NCBI RefSeq assembly: GCF_001553645.1
Contig: NZ_CP014231.1
Location: 124,001 to 188,000, forward strand
DNA: 64,000 bases
Source of the DNA: Leptotrichia sp. oral taxon 847
GTDB taxonomy: Bacteria; Fusobacteriota; Fusobacteriia; Fusobacteriales; Leptotrichiaceae
Direction: 5' to 3'
The notes beneath the pieces are model-generated. The model made no database searches and was not told where the DNA came from. It saw nothing but the letters and a program-made list of their open reading frames with translations. Below are positions 1-8,938 of the stretch, one piece after another. Within the stretch, counting starts at the first letter, position 1; every line of letters begins with the position of its first letter. The translations under genes and the position numbers were made by a program.

Positions 1-1
1 A

Positions 2-496
2 AATTCAATTTGCTTTATATTGCCATCTTCCATTGGAACAACTGTAACAAGTATGGTAAGTATGAATATGGGAATTGATAACATAAAAAAATCAAAAAAC
101 ATTTTTTACTACGGAATAGCAACAAGTATAGTCATAGCAATTTTAATAATATCTTTGGTTCTTCCTTTAGATGAAACATTAACACTGTCCTTCACAAGAG
201 AAAAAGCAGTTTTAGATATTGCAAATAAAGCCTTAAATATTTATACGTATTCTGTAATAAGTTTTGGAATTTTCTGTGTCTGTCAAGGAGTTTTTATAGC
301 ACTTGGCCGAACAAAAGTACCGATGTTTATGTCAATTTTAAGAATTTGGTTTTTTAGATATTTGTTCATACTTTTTACAAAATCGTTTTTAGGAGTCTAC
401 TCTGTTTTTTGGGGAAATTTATTTTCAAATATGTGTGCCGGAATTCTATTTTTCATTTTAGTTTTAAAGCTAGATTGGTCTAAAAAATATGTTTAA
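2..496 (+). CDS. MATE-family multidrug/drug:cation exporter, C-terminal part (5' end outside window)
   Basis: The frame is open to the left window edge, so only about the last 164 residues are present. They hold alternating hydrophobic segments of inner-membrane type. The pattern of a G-I/M-x-N-rich start followed by 'QGVFIALGRTKVPMF' and a final pair of membrane helices is typical of the second half of MATE exporters, which expel drugs or metabolites using a Na+ or H+ gradient. The protein ends in a short basic tail (KKYV). The first in-frame start-like codon is an internal TTG at 20 and is unlikely to be the true start. The family call is fairly secure; the substrate cannot be read. The gene is followed by a 0.8-kb region of nested repeats. 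Confidence 0.75.
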   Translation, partial: NSICFILPSSIGTTVTSMVSMNMGIDNIKKSKNIFYYGIATSIVIAILIISLVLPLDETLTLSFTREKAVLDIANKALNIYTYSVISFGIFCVCQGVFIALGRTKVPMFMSILRIWFFRYLFILFTKSFLGVYSVFWGNLFSNMCAGILFFILVLKLDWSKKYV

Positions 497-546
497 TTAA
501 TAAAAATTGAAATAATAAATGGTGATTTTTTTATTTATAAGGAAAT

Positions 547-1102
547 TATACTAAACCCCATTTGAATAGCGAATACATTATAAATCTTTTTAGTAGGTTA
601 AATCTAATATTTATTTTCAAATAATTAGAAGATGGTTTAAAAATTTTAGGGGCAGAATGTTATTTTGTTTAATATTATTTTTTTATTTTTTTACATAAGG
701 GGAAAGGACCGCCATTTCCCCTTATAATCCCCACGCTCGTCTAAGCATTTTTTGGAAGCAAAGCCGAAACTCACTTCGTTCAAACAGTCGTCTTTACTCC
801 CAAAAAATCACGACACTTTTATATGGTAGTAAAATTTAAACCGTCGGAGCATTTTTATGTGCTGACAAAACTGTTTGAGCACGATTAGTGCGAGTTTTTT
901 GTCAGTGCATAAAAATGACTTGAGCCTTGCCGGGGTGCAGGGGTGCGGCGATGAGCACTTCTGCTTAAAAAAGAAAAAAATATTTTAGTAACTTTCTGGA
1001 TTGAATGAAAAACTTAAAACTAAGATTTTTTATTTGCCTCTATATTTTTTACTCTGTCATAATTAGAATAAATATTCGCTTTTTAAACGAGGGAATAGTA
1101 TA
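547..1102 (+). repeat. Small TIR element (family 2), interrupted copy
   Basis: Without the 428-bp insert and one 10-bp duplication, this is a 118-bp unit made of 547-630 joined to 1069-1102. Its ends form an imperfect inverted repeat: TATACTAAACCCC at the left, and the right end read inward is TATACTATTCCCTCG, with AGCGAATA shared further in. The unit is nearly the same as 31323-31439, which is uninterrupted. It encodes nothing. It looks like a MITE-type sequence that was itself hit by the larger element. Confidence 0.75.
631..1058 (+). mobile_element. Dispersed TIR element, copy A (nested in family-2 repeat)
   Basis: This 428-bp non-coding unit starts GATGGTTTAAAAATTTTAGG and ends in TTTACTCTGTC. 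It is flanked by a perfect 10-bp direct repeat, ATAATTAGAA, at 621-630 and 1059-1068. The interior carries an 11-bp stem (ATAAGGGGAAA/TTTCCCCTTAT) and a long second hairpin with arms CATTTTTATG/CATAAAAATG. It is much richer in G and C than its surroundings. Its right terminal repeat is more degenerate than in copies B and D. Copies B (13602-14077), C (32671-33155) and D (52308-52784) share the same internal sequence. Confidence 0.85.
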
Positions 1103-1159
1103 ACATTAAAATATTTATATTTTTAGTTATGTGGTTTTAATATTATTTTTTTATAAAAA

Positions 1160-1178
1160 ATAACGTCCGATAATGTTT
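1160..1178 (+). repeat. 19-bp repeat ATAACGTCCGATAATGTTT, copy 1
   Basis: The same 19 bases occur at 11850-11868, again in AT-rich intergenic DNA. The core CGTCCGATAAT resembles half-sites bound by Tn3-type serine resolvases, but no inverted partner half-site is visible next to it. The function is unknown. Confidence 0.5.
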
Positions 1179-1214
1179 GTTTAATTTGAAAAAATTTTTA
1201 TACTATTAATAAAC

Positions 1215-1276
1215 CTAAAAAAACTCTAGTACATTATTTATAGTCAAATATTAATCTATAAATAACTACTAGAGTT
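1215..1276 (-). terminator. Rho-independent terminator of the 1291-1956 gene
   Basis: On the minus strand a long hairpin (outer arms AACTCTAGT/ACTAGAGTT, inner arms TTATTTATAG/CTATAAATAA) is followed by a run of seven T. It lies just past the stop codon of the membrane-protein gene. Confidence 0.75.
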
Positions 1277-1290
1277 AAAAATTTATTTTA

Positions 1291-1956
1291 TTATTGTATA
1301 TTATTATTCGTTATCACTCTTGACATAAAATTTGAAATTATTATTTCATATCCGTAAAACAAAATACACATAATTCCTATGATTATTCTCAAAATGGCTG
1401 TAATATCTGCGTCAAAGTCCAACCAAATCATTACTGCATTTGAAAAAGTCAACACTGAAATTACTATTAAGAAAAAATTTTTTGTGTTACACATACAAAA
1501 GAATAAAGAAATTGAAAAAAATATATATGCCACTCTTACTAATCCTATTCGTGTTGTCAATCCTTGTGAAGAAGTTACTAAATCATTAAAGTATGGTGAA
1601 CTTTCCAAATAAACTCTTGAAATGTCCACAAGCATTGAAACTACAATAAAAATTAAAAACATTATATTAAATCCCAAATTTTCTCTATTTCCTTTTTTAT
1701 AAAAAGAAAAAATTGTCCAAAAAAGAAAAATCCAAAAAAGAAAACTTACCATAACTAAATGGCTTGTTATATAATGAATTTTATCATTGGGAAACTCTTT
1801 AAAAACAGTGTTATAAAAATCTAAATTTAATGTTATAAAACGAAAAGATATAAGTATTCCCACCAAATTTCTAAATAAATTTAAAAGTTTTTTTATTTCT
1901 GATGGATTTTCTCTAAACTTTTTTATTATTTTTTCCTCTATTTTTTTAGTTTTCAT
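1291..1956 (-). CDS. Hypothetical multi-pass membrane protein (221 aa)
   Basis: I do not recognise a family. After a basic cytoplasmic N-terminus (about 25 residues) there are roughly five to six hydrophobic segments, near residues 30-50, 62-88, 97-115, 140-160, 163-182 and 187-210. Short loops such as FYKKGNREN separate them. No catalytic motif stands out. The gene begins 15 bp after the stop of the TPR gene 1972-3930 on the same strand, so the two are probably cotranscribed, and a strong terminator follows it. A role in the envelope together with its TPR partner is a guess. Confidence 0.6.
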   Translation of the reverse strand: MKTKKIEEKIIKKFRENPSEIKKLLNLFRNLVGILISFRFITLNLDFYNTVFKEFPNDKIHYITSHLVMVSFLFWIFLFWTIFSFYKKGNRENLGFNIMFLIFIVVSMLVDISRVYLESSPYFNDLVTSSQGLTTRIGLVRVAYIFFSISLFFCMCNTKNFFLIVISVLTFSNAVMIWLDFDADITAILRIIIGIMCILFYGYEIIISNFMSRVITNNNIQ

Positions 1957-1971
1957 AAAAAACTCTCCTGA

Positions 1972-3930
1972 CTAACTTTCTTTTTCAATAAATCTTTTGA
2001 CCCATTCGACGTAAGTGGAATCAGTAATGTTTAACGCTTCCAAATTAGCCACAAAATTTTCTTCATCGTCAAAAATATTAAAAATAATTGGCGCCAAAAC
2101 TTTTAATGTCTGGGTTTCAAATATTCCTTCGATATTCATACTGTAAAGTAAAGGCTTTTGCTCTTTTAATAACTGACTGTTCGTTTTTTTTACTTCATAT
2201 AACAATGACAATAAATTTATTTTTTTTAAATCATTTTTTCTATCTTCCAAAACTACATCAATCTGGTCTGAAAGGAGTTTTTTGTAACGCCAAGATTGAT
2301 GTTTTTTGTACTCTTTCGGCTCTAACAAAAATTTCATCTTTTGAGAAAATAAAACTAGATTTCCCATATCTTTTTCATATTTTATCGACATATTTCTATC
2401 AAAAAATTTGTTTATTTCTTTTAGCAGATCATTTTGCACTTGAAAAAGATTTTTATCATCATACACTTTATTTACAAGCAACAGTTTTTGTTCATTAAAA
2501 ACATCGTACAAATAAATTGTTATTTCATATTTTTCAACATTTTTAATTTTTGAAATATTTCCTGCTAAAACATAGTTCAAATTTGTGTTTGATTCTCGTA
2601 TTTTTTTCATATAATCAACGCTGTATCTCGTTTTCGAAACAAATAAATCTTCTTTACGATAAGCGATCGCCACTTGATAATTCAAATTTGTCTTATAATG
2701 TAAATTCTCGTTTAAATAAAGTGGCAAAGAAACTGCCAAATTTTCCGCTAACTCGGATTTTTCACCAATTGAAGTAAGCGTCAAAATTAAAATATTCGGT
2801 TTCACTCTTTTACTTTGATTCAATAAAAATTCTGGTTTATTAAACTCATAATACCAAAGTGGTTTATTTGTTGAAAAGAATTTATTTTTTGGAAGTAAAT
2901 TATTTTTTTCGTTTTTATTTTTACTTTCCAATCTAATTTTTAATTTTAAAAATTTTTCTTCCAACTTCATAAACTTTTTACAATATTCAATCCAAGGATA
3001 TTTTGATACAAACTTACAAAGTTCCAATCCTTTATTATATATTTTTTTAGCACAGTAGTATTCTAACACATTCAAGGTCGTCTGTACCCCATGTTTTTCA
3101 GGAACATAATATGGCAAAACATATTTTTCAAATTCTTCGTACATCTCATTTAAAATATAAATACTTGAAGTAAGGCTCATTATTTCAGAATTATAACTGG
3201 ATTCTTTTAACGCTGCCGTTAAATAAAAATTTCCCATTTCTTTATCTCCGTGTTTAAAAAAAACTACCGCTTCCATAACTTTGGCACGCCAATTTCCCTT
3301 TATCGAAGATAATTTTTCCAATTTGCTCTCATATTCTAAATTACTTCTTTTTTTTACAATATCAAAATATTTTTTAAATGCTACTGCTGAATTTGGATTT
3401 TTTTCCAGTGCATCTAAATATTTTTTTTCTGCTTCTGAATATTTTTCTTCCATTTCCAACGCTTCAGCATAAGAAATACAAAGTGATTCAGTTATATTTT
3501 CACTGTTTAAGTTTCTTTCATAAAGCTCTATTGCCTGCTCTGGAGTACCTGTTTTAATATAAAAAGTCCCCAACAAATTTAACTTTCTCTCAAAATTATG
3601 GTCTTTGGCATAAAACCTGAAAACGGCTTCTTTTACTTCGTTGTATAAATTTTTTGAAAAAGCATCTATAATTACTGGATGTAAATTTTCTACATTATTC
3701 CAGTTCTTCTTTATCGCAGGCTCTAATTTTTTTTGTATCCATTCTTTCTTTTTCATTTTCATTTCTTTACCGAAGTTGTCATAATATGAAACTTCTTCTA
3801 ATTCACTAGTATCTCTAGTTATTTTAAATTCATCGACAAACTTTTTTTTGCTGGTTGCAGCTTCATTTTTTTCTTCTTCGGAGTTATGTTTTTTTTCTTC
3901 AGCTTTATTAAAAAAATCAAAAATCCCCAT
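1972..3930 (-). CDS. TPR protein with TolB/FlgO-like second half
   Basis: This 652-residue protein has no signal peptide and starts MGIFDFFNK followed by a Lys/Glu-rich linker. Residues about 115-260 show tetratricopeptide repeats with the usual A-x-x-x-Y and alternating small/aromatic spacing (for example 'YSEAEKKYLDALEKNPNSAVAF'). Residues about 370-530 resemble the nucleotide-binding-like fold of TolB-N/FlgO proteins: an I-L-I-L strand, then VLAGNISKI, then an alternating strand IYLYD. TPR domains scaffold protein contacts, so an assembly or sensing role is plausible. A good ribosome site (taggagg) precedes the ATG. It is the first gene of a likely two-gene operon with 1291-1956. Confidence 0.6.
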   Translation of the reverse strand: MGIFDFFNKAEEKKHNSEEEKNEAATSKKKFVDEFKITRDTSELEEVSYYDNFGKEMKMKKKEWIQKKLEPAIKKNWNNVENLHPVIIDAFSKNLYNEVKEAVFRFYAKDHNFERKLNLLGTFYIKTGTPEQAIELYERNLNSENITESLCISYAEALEMEEKYSEAEKKYLDALEKNPNSAVAFKKYFDIVKKRSNLEYESKLEKLSSIKGNWRAKVMEAVVFFKHGDKEMGNFYLTAALKESSYNSEIMSLTSSIYILNEMYEEFEKYVLPYYVPEKHGVQTTLNVLEYYCAKKIYNKGLELCKFVSKYPWIEYCKKFMKLEEKFLKLKIRLESKNKNEKNNLLPKNKFFSTNKPLWYYEFNKPEFLLNQSKRVKPNILILTLTSIGEKSELAENLAVSLPLYLNENLHYKTNLNYQVAIAYRKEDLFVSKTRYSVDYMKKIRESNTNLNYVLAGNISKIKNVEKYEITIYLYDVFNEQKLLLVNKVYDDKNLFQVQNDLLKEINKFFDRNMSIKYEKDMGNLVLFSQKMKFLLEPKEYKKHQSWRYKKLLSDQIDVVLEDRKNDLKKINLLSLLYEVKKTNSQLLKEQKPLLYSMNIEGIFETQTLKVLAPIIFNIFDDEENFVANLEALNITDSTYVEWVKRFIEKES

Positions 3931-4254
3931 ACATTTTTTCCTCCTAACTTTTAATTTTAAAATTTTATAATTGACTGCTTTTAATAGCCAACTATTATAA
4001 TAAGTGAACTAAAACTTTCATTTCTTATTTATTTATCTAAAAATAAAATTTAAACAAGTTTATTTTTATTTTATTTTTTAAATGAATACTCATACTTCAT
4101 ATAACAGTATATCATAAAAAGAAATCTTTTTAAATAAATTTTTAAAAAAAACTTATTTTTTATTTTTCTAAAACTTTTATTTTTTTATTTTTTATCTTCT
4201 ATTAATTTTGAATTTATGCTAAAATATACAAAAAAGAAAGGAACCTGAATAAAA

Positions 4255-4560
4255 ATGAGTATGTTTGTTGTTATTTCAACTTATAAAAAAAGTTTGGACG
4301 AAATTGACAAAAAAAGAGAAGAACACTTAGCCTATGTTAAAAATTTTATTCTTTCTGGAAAATTTTTGGCTGTAGGAAGAAAAAATCCAGTAAACGGTGC
4401 TGTTATTATAGCTCACAATGTTACAAAAAATGAATTGGAAAAAATTTTTAGAAATGATCCATATTATTTAAATGGATTAGCAGAATATTCAATAACAGAA
4501 TTTAATCCCGCATCTTTTGCAAAAGGTATTAAAGAAACTTTAAAAAATTTGGAGAAATAA
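4255..4560 (+). CDS. YciI-like (YCII domain) protein
   Basis: This 101-residue protein has the ferredoxin-like YCII fold. It shows an N-terminal strand (MFVVISTY), a helix containing R-x-E-H-L-A-Y, the central 'SGKFLAVGRKNPVNGAVII' segment and a C-terminal 'DPYYLNGLAEYSITEF' segment. In family members a His (here in EEHL) and an Asp act near a small-molecule pocket, but the substrate is generally unknown. Two ATGs lie 6 bp apart; the first follows aaaggaacc. An extended -10 (TGC TAAAAT, 4217-4225) lies just upstream. It is a monocistronic gene followed by a strong hairpin. Confidence 0.75.
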   Translation: MSMFVVISTYKKSLDEIDKKREEHLAYVKNFILSGKFLAVGRKNPVNGAVIIAHNVTKNELEKIFRNDPYYLNGLAEYSITEFNPASFAKGIKETLKNLEK

Positions 4561-4572
4561 AAGAAAAAGAAA

Positions 4573-4624
4573 AAAAACATATATTATTAAATTAGTTTAA
4601 CTAATAAAATATTATATGTTTTTT
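4573..4624. terminator. Bidirectional terminator between yciI-like and esterase genes
   Basis: A hairpin with arms AAAACATATA and TATATGTTTT (bulged) is followed by T-rich sequence on both strands. It separates two convergent genes. Confidence 0.7.
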
Positions 4625-4630
4625 ATTAAT

Positions 4631-5365
4631 TTATAAAATGTGTTCCATAAAATATCTTATTTGGATTCTCCACCAAGGCCAGTCATGAGCGACATCGTAA
4701 CCCCAGTAATCAAACCAGGCAGGCACTTGCTTTTCACATAAAATTCTGTCAAGCTCCCTGTTACTAGGTAACAATTCTCCTTCCCATGCTCCTTGTCCAA
4801 TACAGATAATTATATTTTTTTGTCTGTACAAATCTAAATAAGGGTGATTCCAAGGCATATCTCCCAAGAAATCAACAACTGAGTTGTTATAAACCAAGTC
4901 ATCCATATAATCGTAAAAAAACATTCTCGCATCAAATTGTCCACTTAAAGAAATTAATGTATCAAACAAGTCTGGTCTACGAAAAAATAAAATTCCAGCG
5001 TGCGTTCCACCCATACTGCATCCCGTAACTATTATATCGCTTCTCCAGGAAATATATTGGATTCTAGGAACCATTTCATAACAAATATGTTCAAACCATC
5101 TTTCTTGCATCTCAATTCTATGTCGAGGATTGCCGTTTTTATCTGACCAGCTTTCAGTATCAATACTTCCTATACAAAAAACCTGAATTCTCCCCTGTTC
5201 GATAAAATCTGACAAGACATCTATCATTCCAAATTCTTCATATTGATTACAATTTCCATCTTGTGATGGAAATACTAAAACTGGCTTTCCAGAATAGCCA
5301 TATTTTTTAAATTCCACGTCTCTATTAAGTATAGGGCTGTATTCTCTTATGTATTCTATTTGCAT
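4631..5365 (-). CDS. Esterase D-like alpha/beta hydrolase
   Basis: This 244-residue protein matches the putative-esterase family related to esterase D and S-formylglutathione hydrolase. The nucleophile elbow GCSMGG places Ser117, and the catalytic His is probably His227 in VAHDWPWW. It has no signal peptide, so it should be cytosolic and cleave a small ester, thioester or acyl-peptide. It begins 11 bp after the stop of the ATP-grasp gene 5377-6576. Ribosome-site sequence ggagaagatgc lies at the ATG. Pairing with an ATP-grasp ligase suggests that one enzyme makes an acyl or peptide product and the other releases or transfers it. Fold confidence is high; substrate unknown. Confidence 0.8.
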   Translation of the reverse strand: MQIEYIREYSPILNRDVEFKKYGYSGKPVLVFPSQDGNCNQYEEFGMIDVLSDFIEQGRIQVFCIGSIDTESWSDKNGNPRHRIEMQERWFEHICYEMVPRIQYISWRSDIIVTGCSMGGTHAGILFFRRPDLFDTLISLSGQFDARMFFYDYMDDLVYNNSVVDFLGDMPWNHPYLDLYRQKNIIICIGQGAWEGELLPSNRELDRILCEKQVPAWFDYWGYDVAHDWPWWRIQIRYFMEHIL

Positions 5366-5376
5366 CTTCTCTCCTT

Positions 5377-6576
5377 CTATTTTCTTTCGTGCACCATTTT
5401 TTTAAATTCGTTCATTTCTTCTTCAGTCTTAAATTTAGCGGTATACATGTAATTTCCCATCGCTCCTGCAAAAATATCTGGCATTCTTTCATCCATCACA
5501 ATTTGGTTTGCATATTTTTCTTTTATTTGTTCGTGTGAATAGACATATTCTTTATTATCTCTTCTGCTTGCATAAAAGCAATAATTTTTTTCAATATCTT
5601 TATTTAAATCAGCATTTCTTATTTCATCAAAAACTACCATATCAGCCCAAATTTGATAAACATCAGTATTATTTGCATAATTATACATATCCGGCGTATA
5701 TCCACCTGCAGGACGCATATTTGTCTCAAGTCCCACATAATCACCTTTTTTACCCAAGCCTTTTTTAGCACTTTTCAATTTAAAAAATTCTAAATGAATA
5801 AATCTGCTCTTTACTCCAAATGCTTTTACTGTGGCTCTTCCTATTTCCAAAAGTTTTTCGGGCATTTCTTTTTCAACGTAATAATAGACATCCAATTCTT
5901 TGTTTACTACATCCATAATTGTCGGCTCAAAAATTCCAGTTTCAAAAATAGGCTCTCCTTTTGAGTTTACAATTGCATCGTAAGAAACTAAATCTCCTTC
6001 AATATATTCTTCCATTATATATTTTATATCTTTATTCAATCCTTTAAAAAAATCTTTTAATTCTTTTTCATTCGAAATTTTGTGAGTATCACTTGCGCCA
6101 ACGCCATTATCAGGCTTTACAATAACAGGATAACCTACTTTTTCAATAAATTTTTTAGCTTTTGCCAAAGTTGTTACCATTGAATAATCCGCTGTAGGAA
6201 TTCCCCCTTTTTTATAAGATTTTTTCATTTTCGATTTTTCTTTTATTCCTGCAACTTTATTAAATTGTATTCCTGTTGTAACATTAAAATCTGTACGAAG
6301 TCTTGAATCGTTAACTAACCAATATTCATTATTTGACTCAATCCAGTCTATTTTACCGTATTTATGGGTAAAAAAGCCCACAGCTTTCAAAACTTCATCG
6401 TAATTTTCTAATGATGAAACTTTGTAATATTCAGTTAATGCATTTTTTAATTTAGCATCCAACTCATCATAGTTAACATCGGCTATTCCTAAAACAGTCA
6501 CTCCATTTTTTTTCAGTCTATCACAAAATTCCCAGTTTGTTTTTGGAAATTGTGGCGAAATGTAAACAAAATTCAT
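5377..6576 (-). CDS. ATP-grasp carboxylate-amine/peptide ligase
   Basis: The protein has 399 residues. An N-terminal Rossmann-like part (1-105) precedes an ATP-grasp domain. Visible features are the nucleotide-binding strand VIVKPDNGVGASDT (151-164), MEEYIEGD (about 188-195), HLEFFK (261-266) and the Mg-binding ETNMRPAGG (284-292). Such enzymes activate a carboxylate as an acyl phosphate and join it to an amine. The exact substrates cannot be read. It lies 26 bp downstream of an aminotransferase and 11 bp upstream of an esterase on the same strand, and behind a peptidoglycan amidase. This context favours amino-acid or small-peptide chemistry. Confidence 0.8.
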   Translation of the reverse strand: MNFVYISPQFPKTNWEFCDRLKKNGVTVLGIADVNYDELDAKLKNALTEYYKVSSLENYDEVLKAVGFFTHKYGKIDWIESNNEYWLVNDSRLRTDFNVTTGIQFNKVAGIKEKSKMKKSYKKGGIPTADYSMVTTLAKAKKFIEKVGYPVIVKPDNGVGASDTHKISNEKELKDFFKGLNKDIKYIMEEYIEGDLVSYDAIVNSKGEPIFETGIFEPTIMDVVNKELDVYYYVEKEMPEKLLEIGRATVKAFGVKSRFIHLEFFKLKSAKKGLGKKGDYVGLETNMRPAGGYTPDMYNYANNTDVYQIWADMVVFDEIRNADLNKDIEKNYCFYASRRDNKEYVYSHEQIKEKYANQIVMDERMPDIFAGAMGNYMYTAKFKTEEEMNEFKKMVHERK

Positions 6577-6602
6577 ATTTTATTCATCTCCTTAAAAATA
6601 AT

Positions 6603-7817
6603 TTATTTATTGTTTTTATTATATTCTTCTAAGGCGTATTTTAAAATTTTCATTCCATTTTCAATCTCTATTAAATTATGTGTACAGAATGAAAATCTGG
6701 CTTCCTTTGTCCCTTTTCCAGGCGTTGTATAAAATCCGGGTCCTGGTGCAAATGACAAAGTCTGATTTTTATATCTAAACTTGGTAAGCAACCAAATTAC
6801 AAATTTTTCAATATCATCCACAGGCAATTCTGCAAACAAGTATAAAGCGCTACTAGGTTTATACGTAATCACTCCTGGAATTTTTTTTATGTTGTTATAA
6901 ATCATATCTCTTCTGACTTTATATTCCAATTTTGTGTTATCGATATAAGTGTCAAGAGTGTTAATCAAATTTGCACTTGCATACTGTTCAATCGTTGACA
7001 CAGAGAGTCTAGCCTGACAAAATTTTAGTGCTTGCGCCATAAATTCTTTGTTTTTTGAAATGATAACTCCTATTCTTGCTCCACATGCGCTATAATGTTT
7101 TGAAATACTGTCAACCAAGATGACTCTGTCTTTAATTTCCTCCATTGTCAAAAATGATTGATATTGTGCTTCAATTTCTTCGTCGTAAATAAACTGTCTA
7201 TAAACTTCGTCAGAAATTATAAATAAATTATATTTTAACGCAATTTCCTTTATCATTTCCATCTCTTTTTTCGTAAATACAATTCCTGTTGGATTTGAAG
7301 GATTAGAAAATAATATCGCTTTTGTCTTTGGTGTAATTAATTTTTCAATTTCTTCTTTTTTAGGAAGGTGATAATGATTTTCAATAACTGTTTCAATCGG
7401 AATCAATTTCGCATCAGCTGCTCTCAAAAAACTGTCATAATTTGTGTAATAAGGCTCTGGAACTAAAACTTCATCACCTGGATTACAAATAGTTTGCAGC
7501 GAAATTTGGATTGCTTCACTTCCACCTTGTGTTATTAACATTTCATCTACTGAAATATCAATTCCCGATTTTCGGTAAGCTTTTACAAATGTTTCTCTTA
7601 GTTCCAATATTCCTGCTGAATTTGCATATTTTACAATTTTTTCCTTATAATTATCCAATCCTTCAAAAAAAGTATCAGGTGTTTCCACATCAGGCTGACC
7701 AATATGAAATTGATAAACTTTCACTCCTTGTTTTTTGGCTTCATCAATGTAAGGAACAAGTTTTCTAATCGGTGAATAGTGCATATTTTGTACTCTATCT
7801 GAAAATCTTTCTTTCAT
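6603..7817 (-). CDS. PLP-dependent class I/II aminotransferase
   Basis: This 404-residue fold-type I aminotransferase should transfer an amino group between an amino acid and a 2-oxo acid. Family motifs are FHIGQPD near 37-43, NPSNPTG (172-178), SDEVY with Asp203, and the PLP Schiff-base lysine Lys240 in SISKHYSACGARIG. A C-terminal Arg in ARFSFC should bind the substrate carboxylate. The sequence is nearest to aspartate/aromatic-type aminotransferases, but the specific substrate is not readable. It starts 29 bp after the amidase stop and leads into the ATP-grasp and esterase genes, so it probably belongs to one four-gene transcript. Confidence 0.85.
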   Translation of the reverse strand: MKERFSDRVQNMHYSPIRKLVPYIDEAKKQGVKVYQFHIGQPDVETPDTFFEGLDNYKEKIVKYANSAGILELRETFVKAYRKSGIDISVDEMLITQGGSEAIQISLQTICNPGDEVLVPEPYYTNYDSFLRAADAKLIPIETVIENHYHLPKKEEIEKLITPKTKAILFSNPSNPTGIVFTKKEMEMIKEIALKYNLFIISDEVYRQFIYDEEIEAQYQSFLTMEEIKDRVILVDSISKHYSACGARIGVIISKNKEFMAQALKFCQARLSVSTIEQYASANLINTLDTYIDNTKLEYKVRRDMIYNNIKKIPGVITYKPSSALYLFAELPVDDIEKFVIWLLTKFRYKNQTLSFAPGPGFYTTPGKGTKEARFSFCTHNLIEIENGMKILKYALEEYNKNNK

Positions 7818-7846
7818 TTTCCCTCTTTTCTTAATATAAAAATCAA

Positions 7847-8800
7847 CTATTTATTATTATATTTTTCATTTAACGCTTTTAAAATCGCAAATGTTTCTAA
7901 ATCAATTTTTCCATCATATTTTGACGGTCTAAAATGATGCTGAAATACTTTTATTACATTTTGCGTCTGTTTATCCCATCCGTTTGTAATATCTATTGCA
8001 TAACCAAATTTTTTTAACTCAGTTTGTACCACTGACGGAGTAACCGTATTCCAAATGCTTGAATATTGAGCTTCATAAGCCTGCTTTTTATCTTCATCAT
8101 ACCACATTCCAAGATTGTATTTTTTGTACAATTCTTTCCATGGAAATAATGGACCTGGATCAGATTTTCTTTGAGGTGCTATATCTTCGTGTCCCAAAAT
8201 ATTTGTTGCTGGTATTTGGTATTTATCAGATAAATATTTTACAAGAACAGCGACATTTTTTATTTGAAAACTTTTATAGGGAACAAATGCTCCATGTGCA
8301 TCCCCATCATTTACAATTTCTATTCCAACTGAACTGTCATTTAGATTTTTAGATGTTTTCCATTCGCTGAGTCCAGCATGCCAAGCTCTTTTACTTTCGT
8401 CTACCAAATAATAAACTGGATCATTTCTATCATCAGAAACTAAGTAATGTGCACTTACTTCCTCTGTTGTCAAAGTTTTTAGTGATCCTTCCCTTCCAAT
8501 TGCGGTATAGTGAAGGATTATAAATCTTTGTCTATAATTCTGTCCTTGTGAAGTATAATCAGAATTTATTGTAATATTTCCTATTGAGTTTCTAATTGTC
8601 TGATTTCCGCTTCTGCCTGGAACTGTGTTTACATTCGATTGTCCGCTACTACGTCCGCTACTACTATTGTTATTACTTCCGCCATTATTTATTATTATTT
8701 CATTTGGCTTTTTATTAATATCTTTTGAAGAATCTTTATTATTTGCACTCAAAAGACTTGCAATTGATAATATTGATATTATCATCAAAAATTTTTTCAA
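7847..8800 (-). CDS. Secreted N-acetylmuramoyl-L-alanine amidase (AmiD-like)
   Basis: This 317-residue protein starts with a signal peptide (MKKFLMIISILSIASLLSA), so it is exported. A Ser/Asn/Gly-rich linker (residues 35-65) leads to an Amidase_2 zinc hydrolase domain (about 85-225). The Zn ligands read as His97 (LHYTA), His204 (GHEDIAP) and Asp214 (RKSDPG). The C-terminal 60 residues (TELKKFGYAIDITNGWDKQTQNVIKVF) are a peptidoglycan-binding helix bundle. The enzyme cuts the bond between MurNAc and L-Ala of the stem peptide. A -35/-10 pair lies upstream. The following aminotransferase, ATP-grasp and esterase genes might process released peptides. Confidence 0.88.
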   Translation of the reverse strand: MKKFLMIISILSIASLLSANNKDSSKDINKKPNEIIINNGGSNNNSSSGRSSGQSNVNTVPGRSGNQTIRNSIGNITINSDYTSQGQNYRQRFIILHYTAIGREGSLKTLTTEEVSAHYLVSDDRNDPVYYLVDESKRAWHAGLSEWKTSKNLNDSSVGIEIVNDGDAHGAFVPYKSFQIKNVAVLVKYLSDKYQIPATNILGHEDIAPQRKSDPGPLFPWKELYKKYNLGMWYDEDKKQAYEAQYSSIWNTVTPSVVQTELKKFGYAIDITNGWDKQTQNVIKVFQHHFRPSKYDGKIDLETFAILKALNEKYNNK

Positions 8801-8938
8801 AACTTTGTACCTCCTATTTTTTTATAAAATCTTTTACCATTTTTATTTAATGGTATCATTTTTGAAAATTAATTTCAATAAGAATTTTTTATAAAATTTC
8901 TTGTTTTCAAAATTTTCATTAAATTACATATTATTCTT

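Noticed and set aside
3931-4254. Possible gene in the 324-bp gap before the YciI-like gene
   Set aside because: It is very AT-rich with no frame of note. It contains only likely promoter sequence for the flanking divergent genes, such as a minus-strand TATAAT near 3990-4000.
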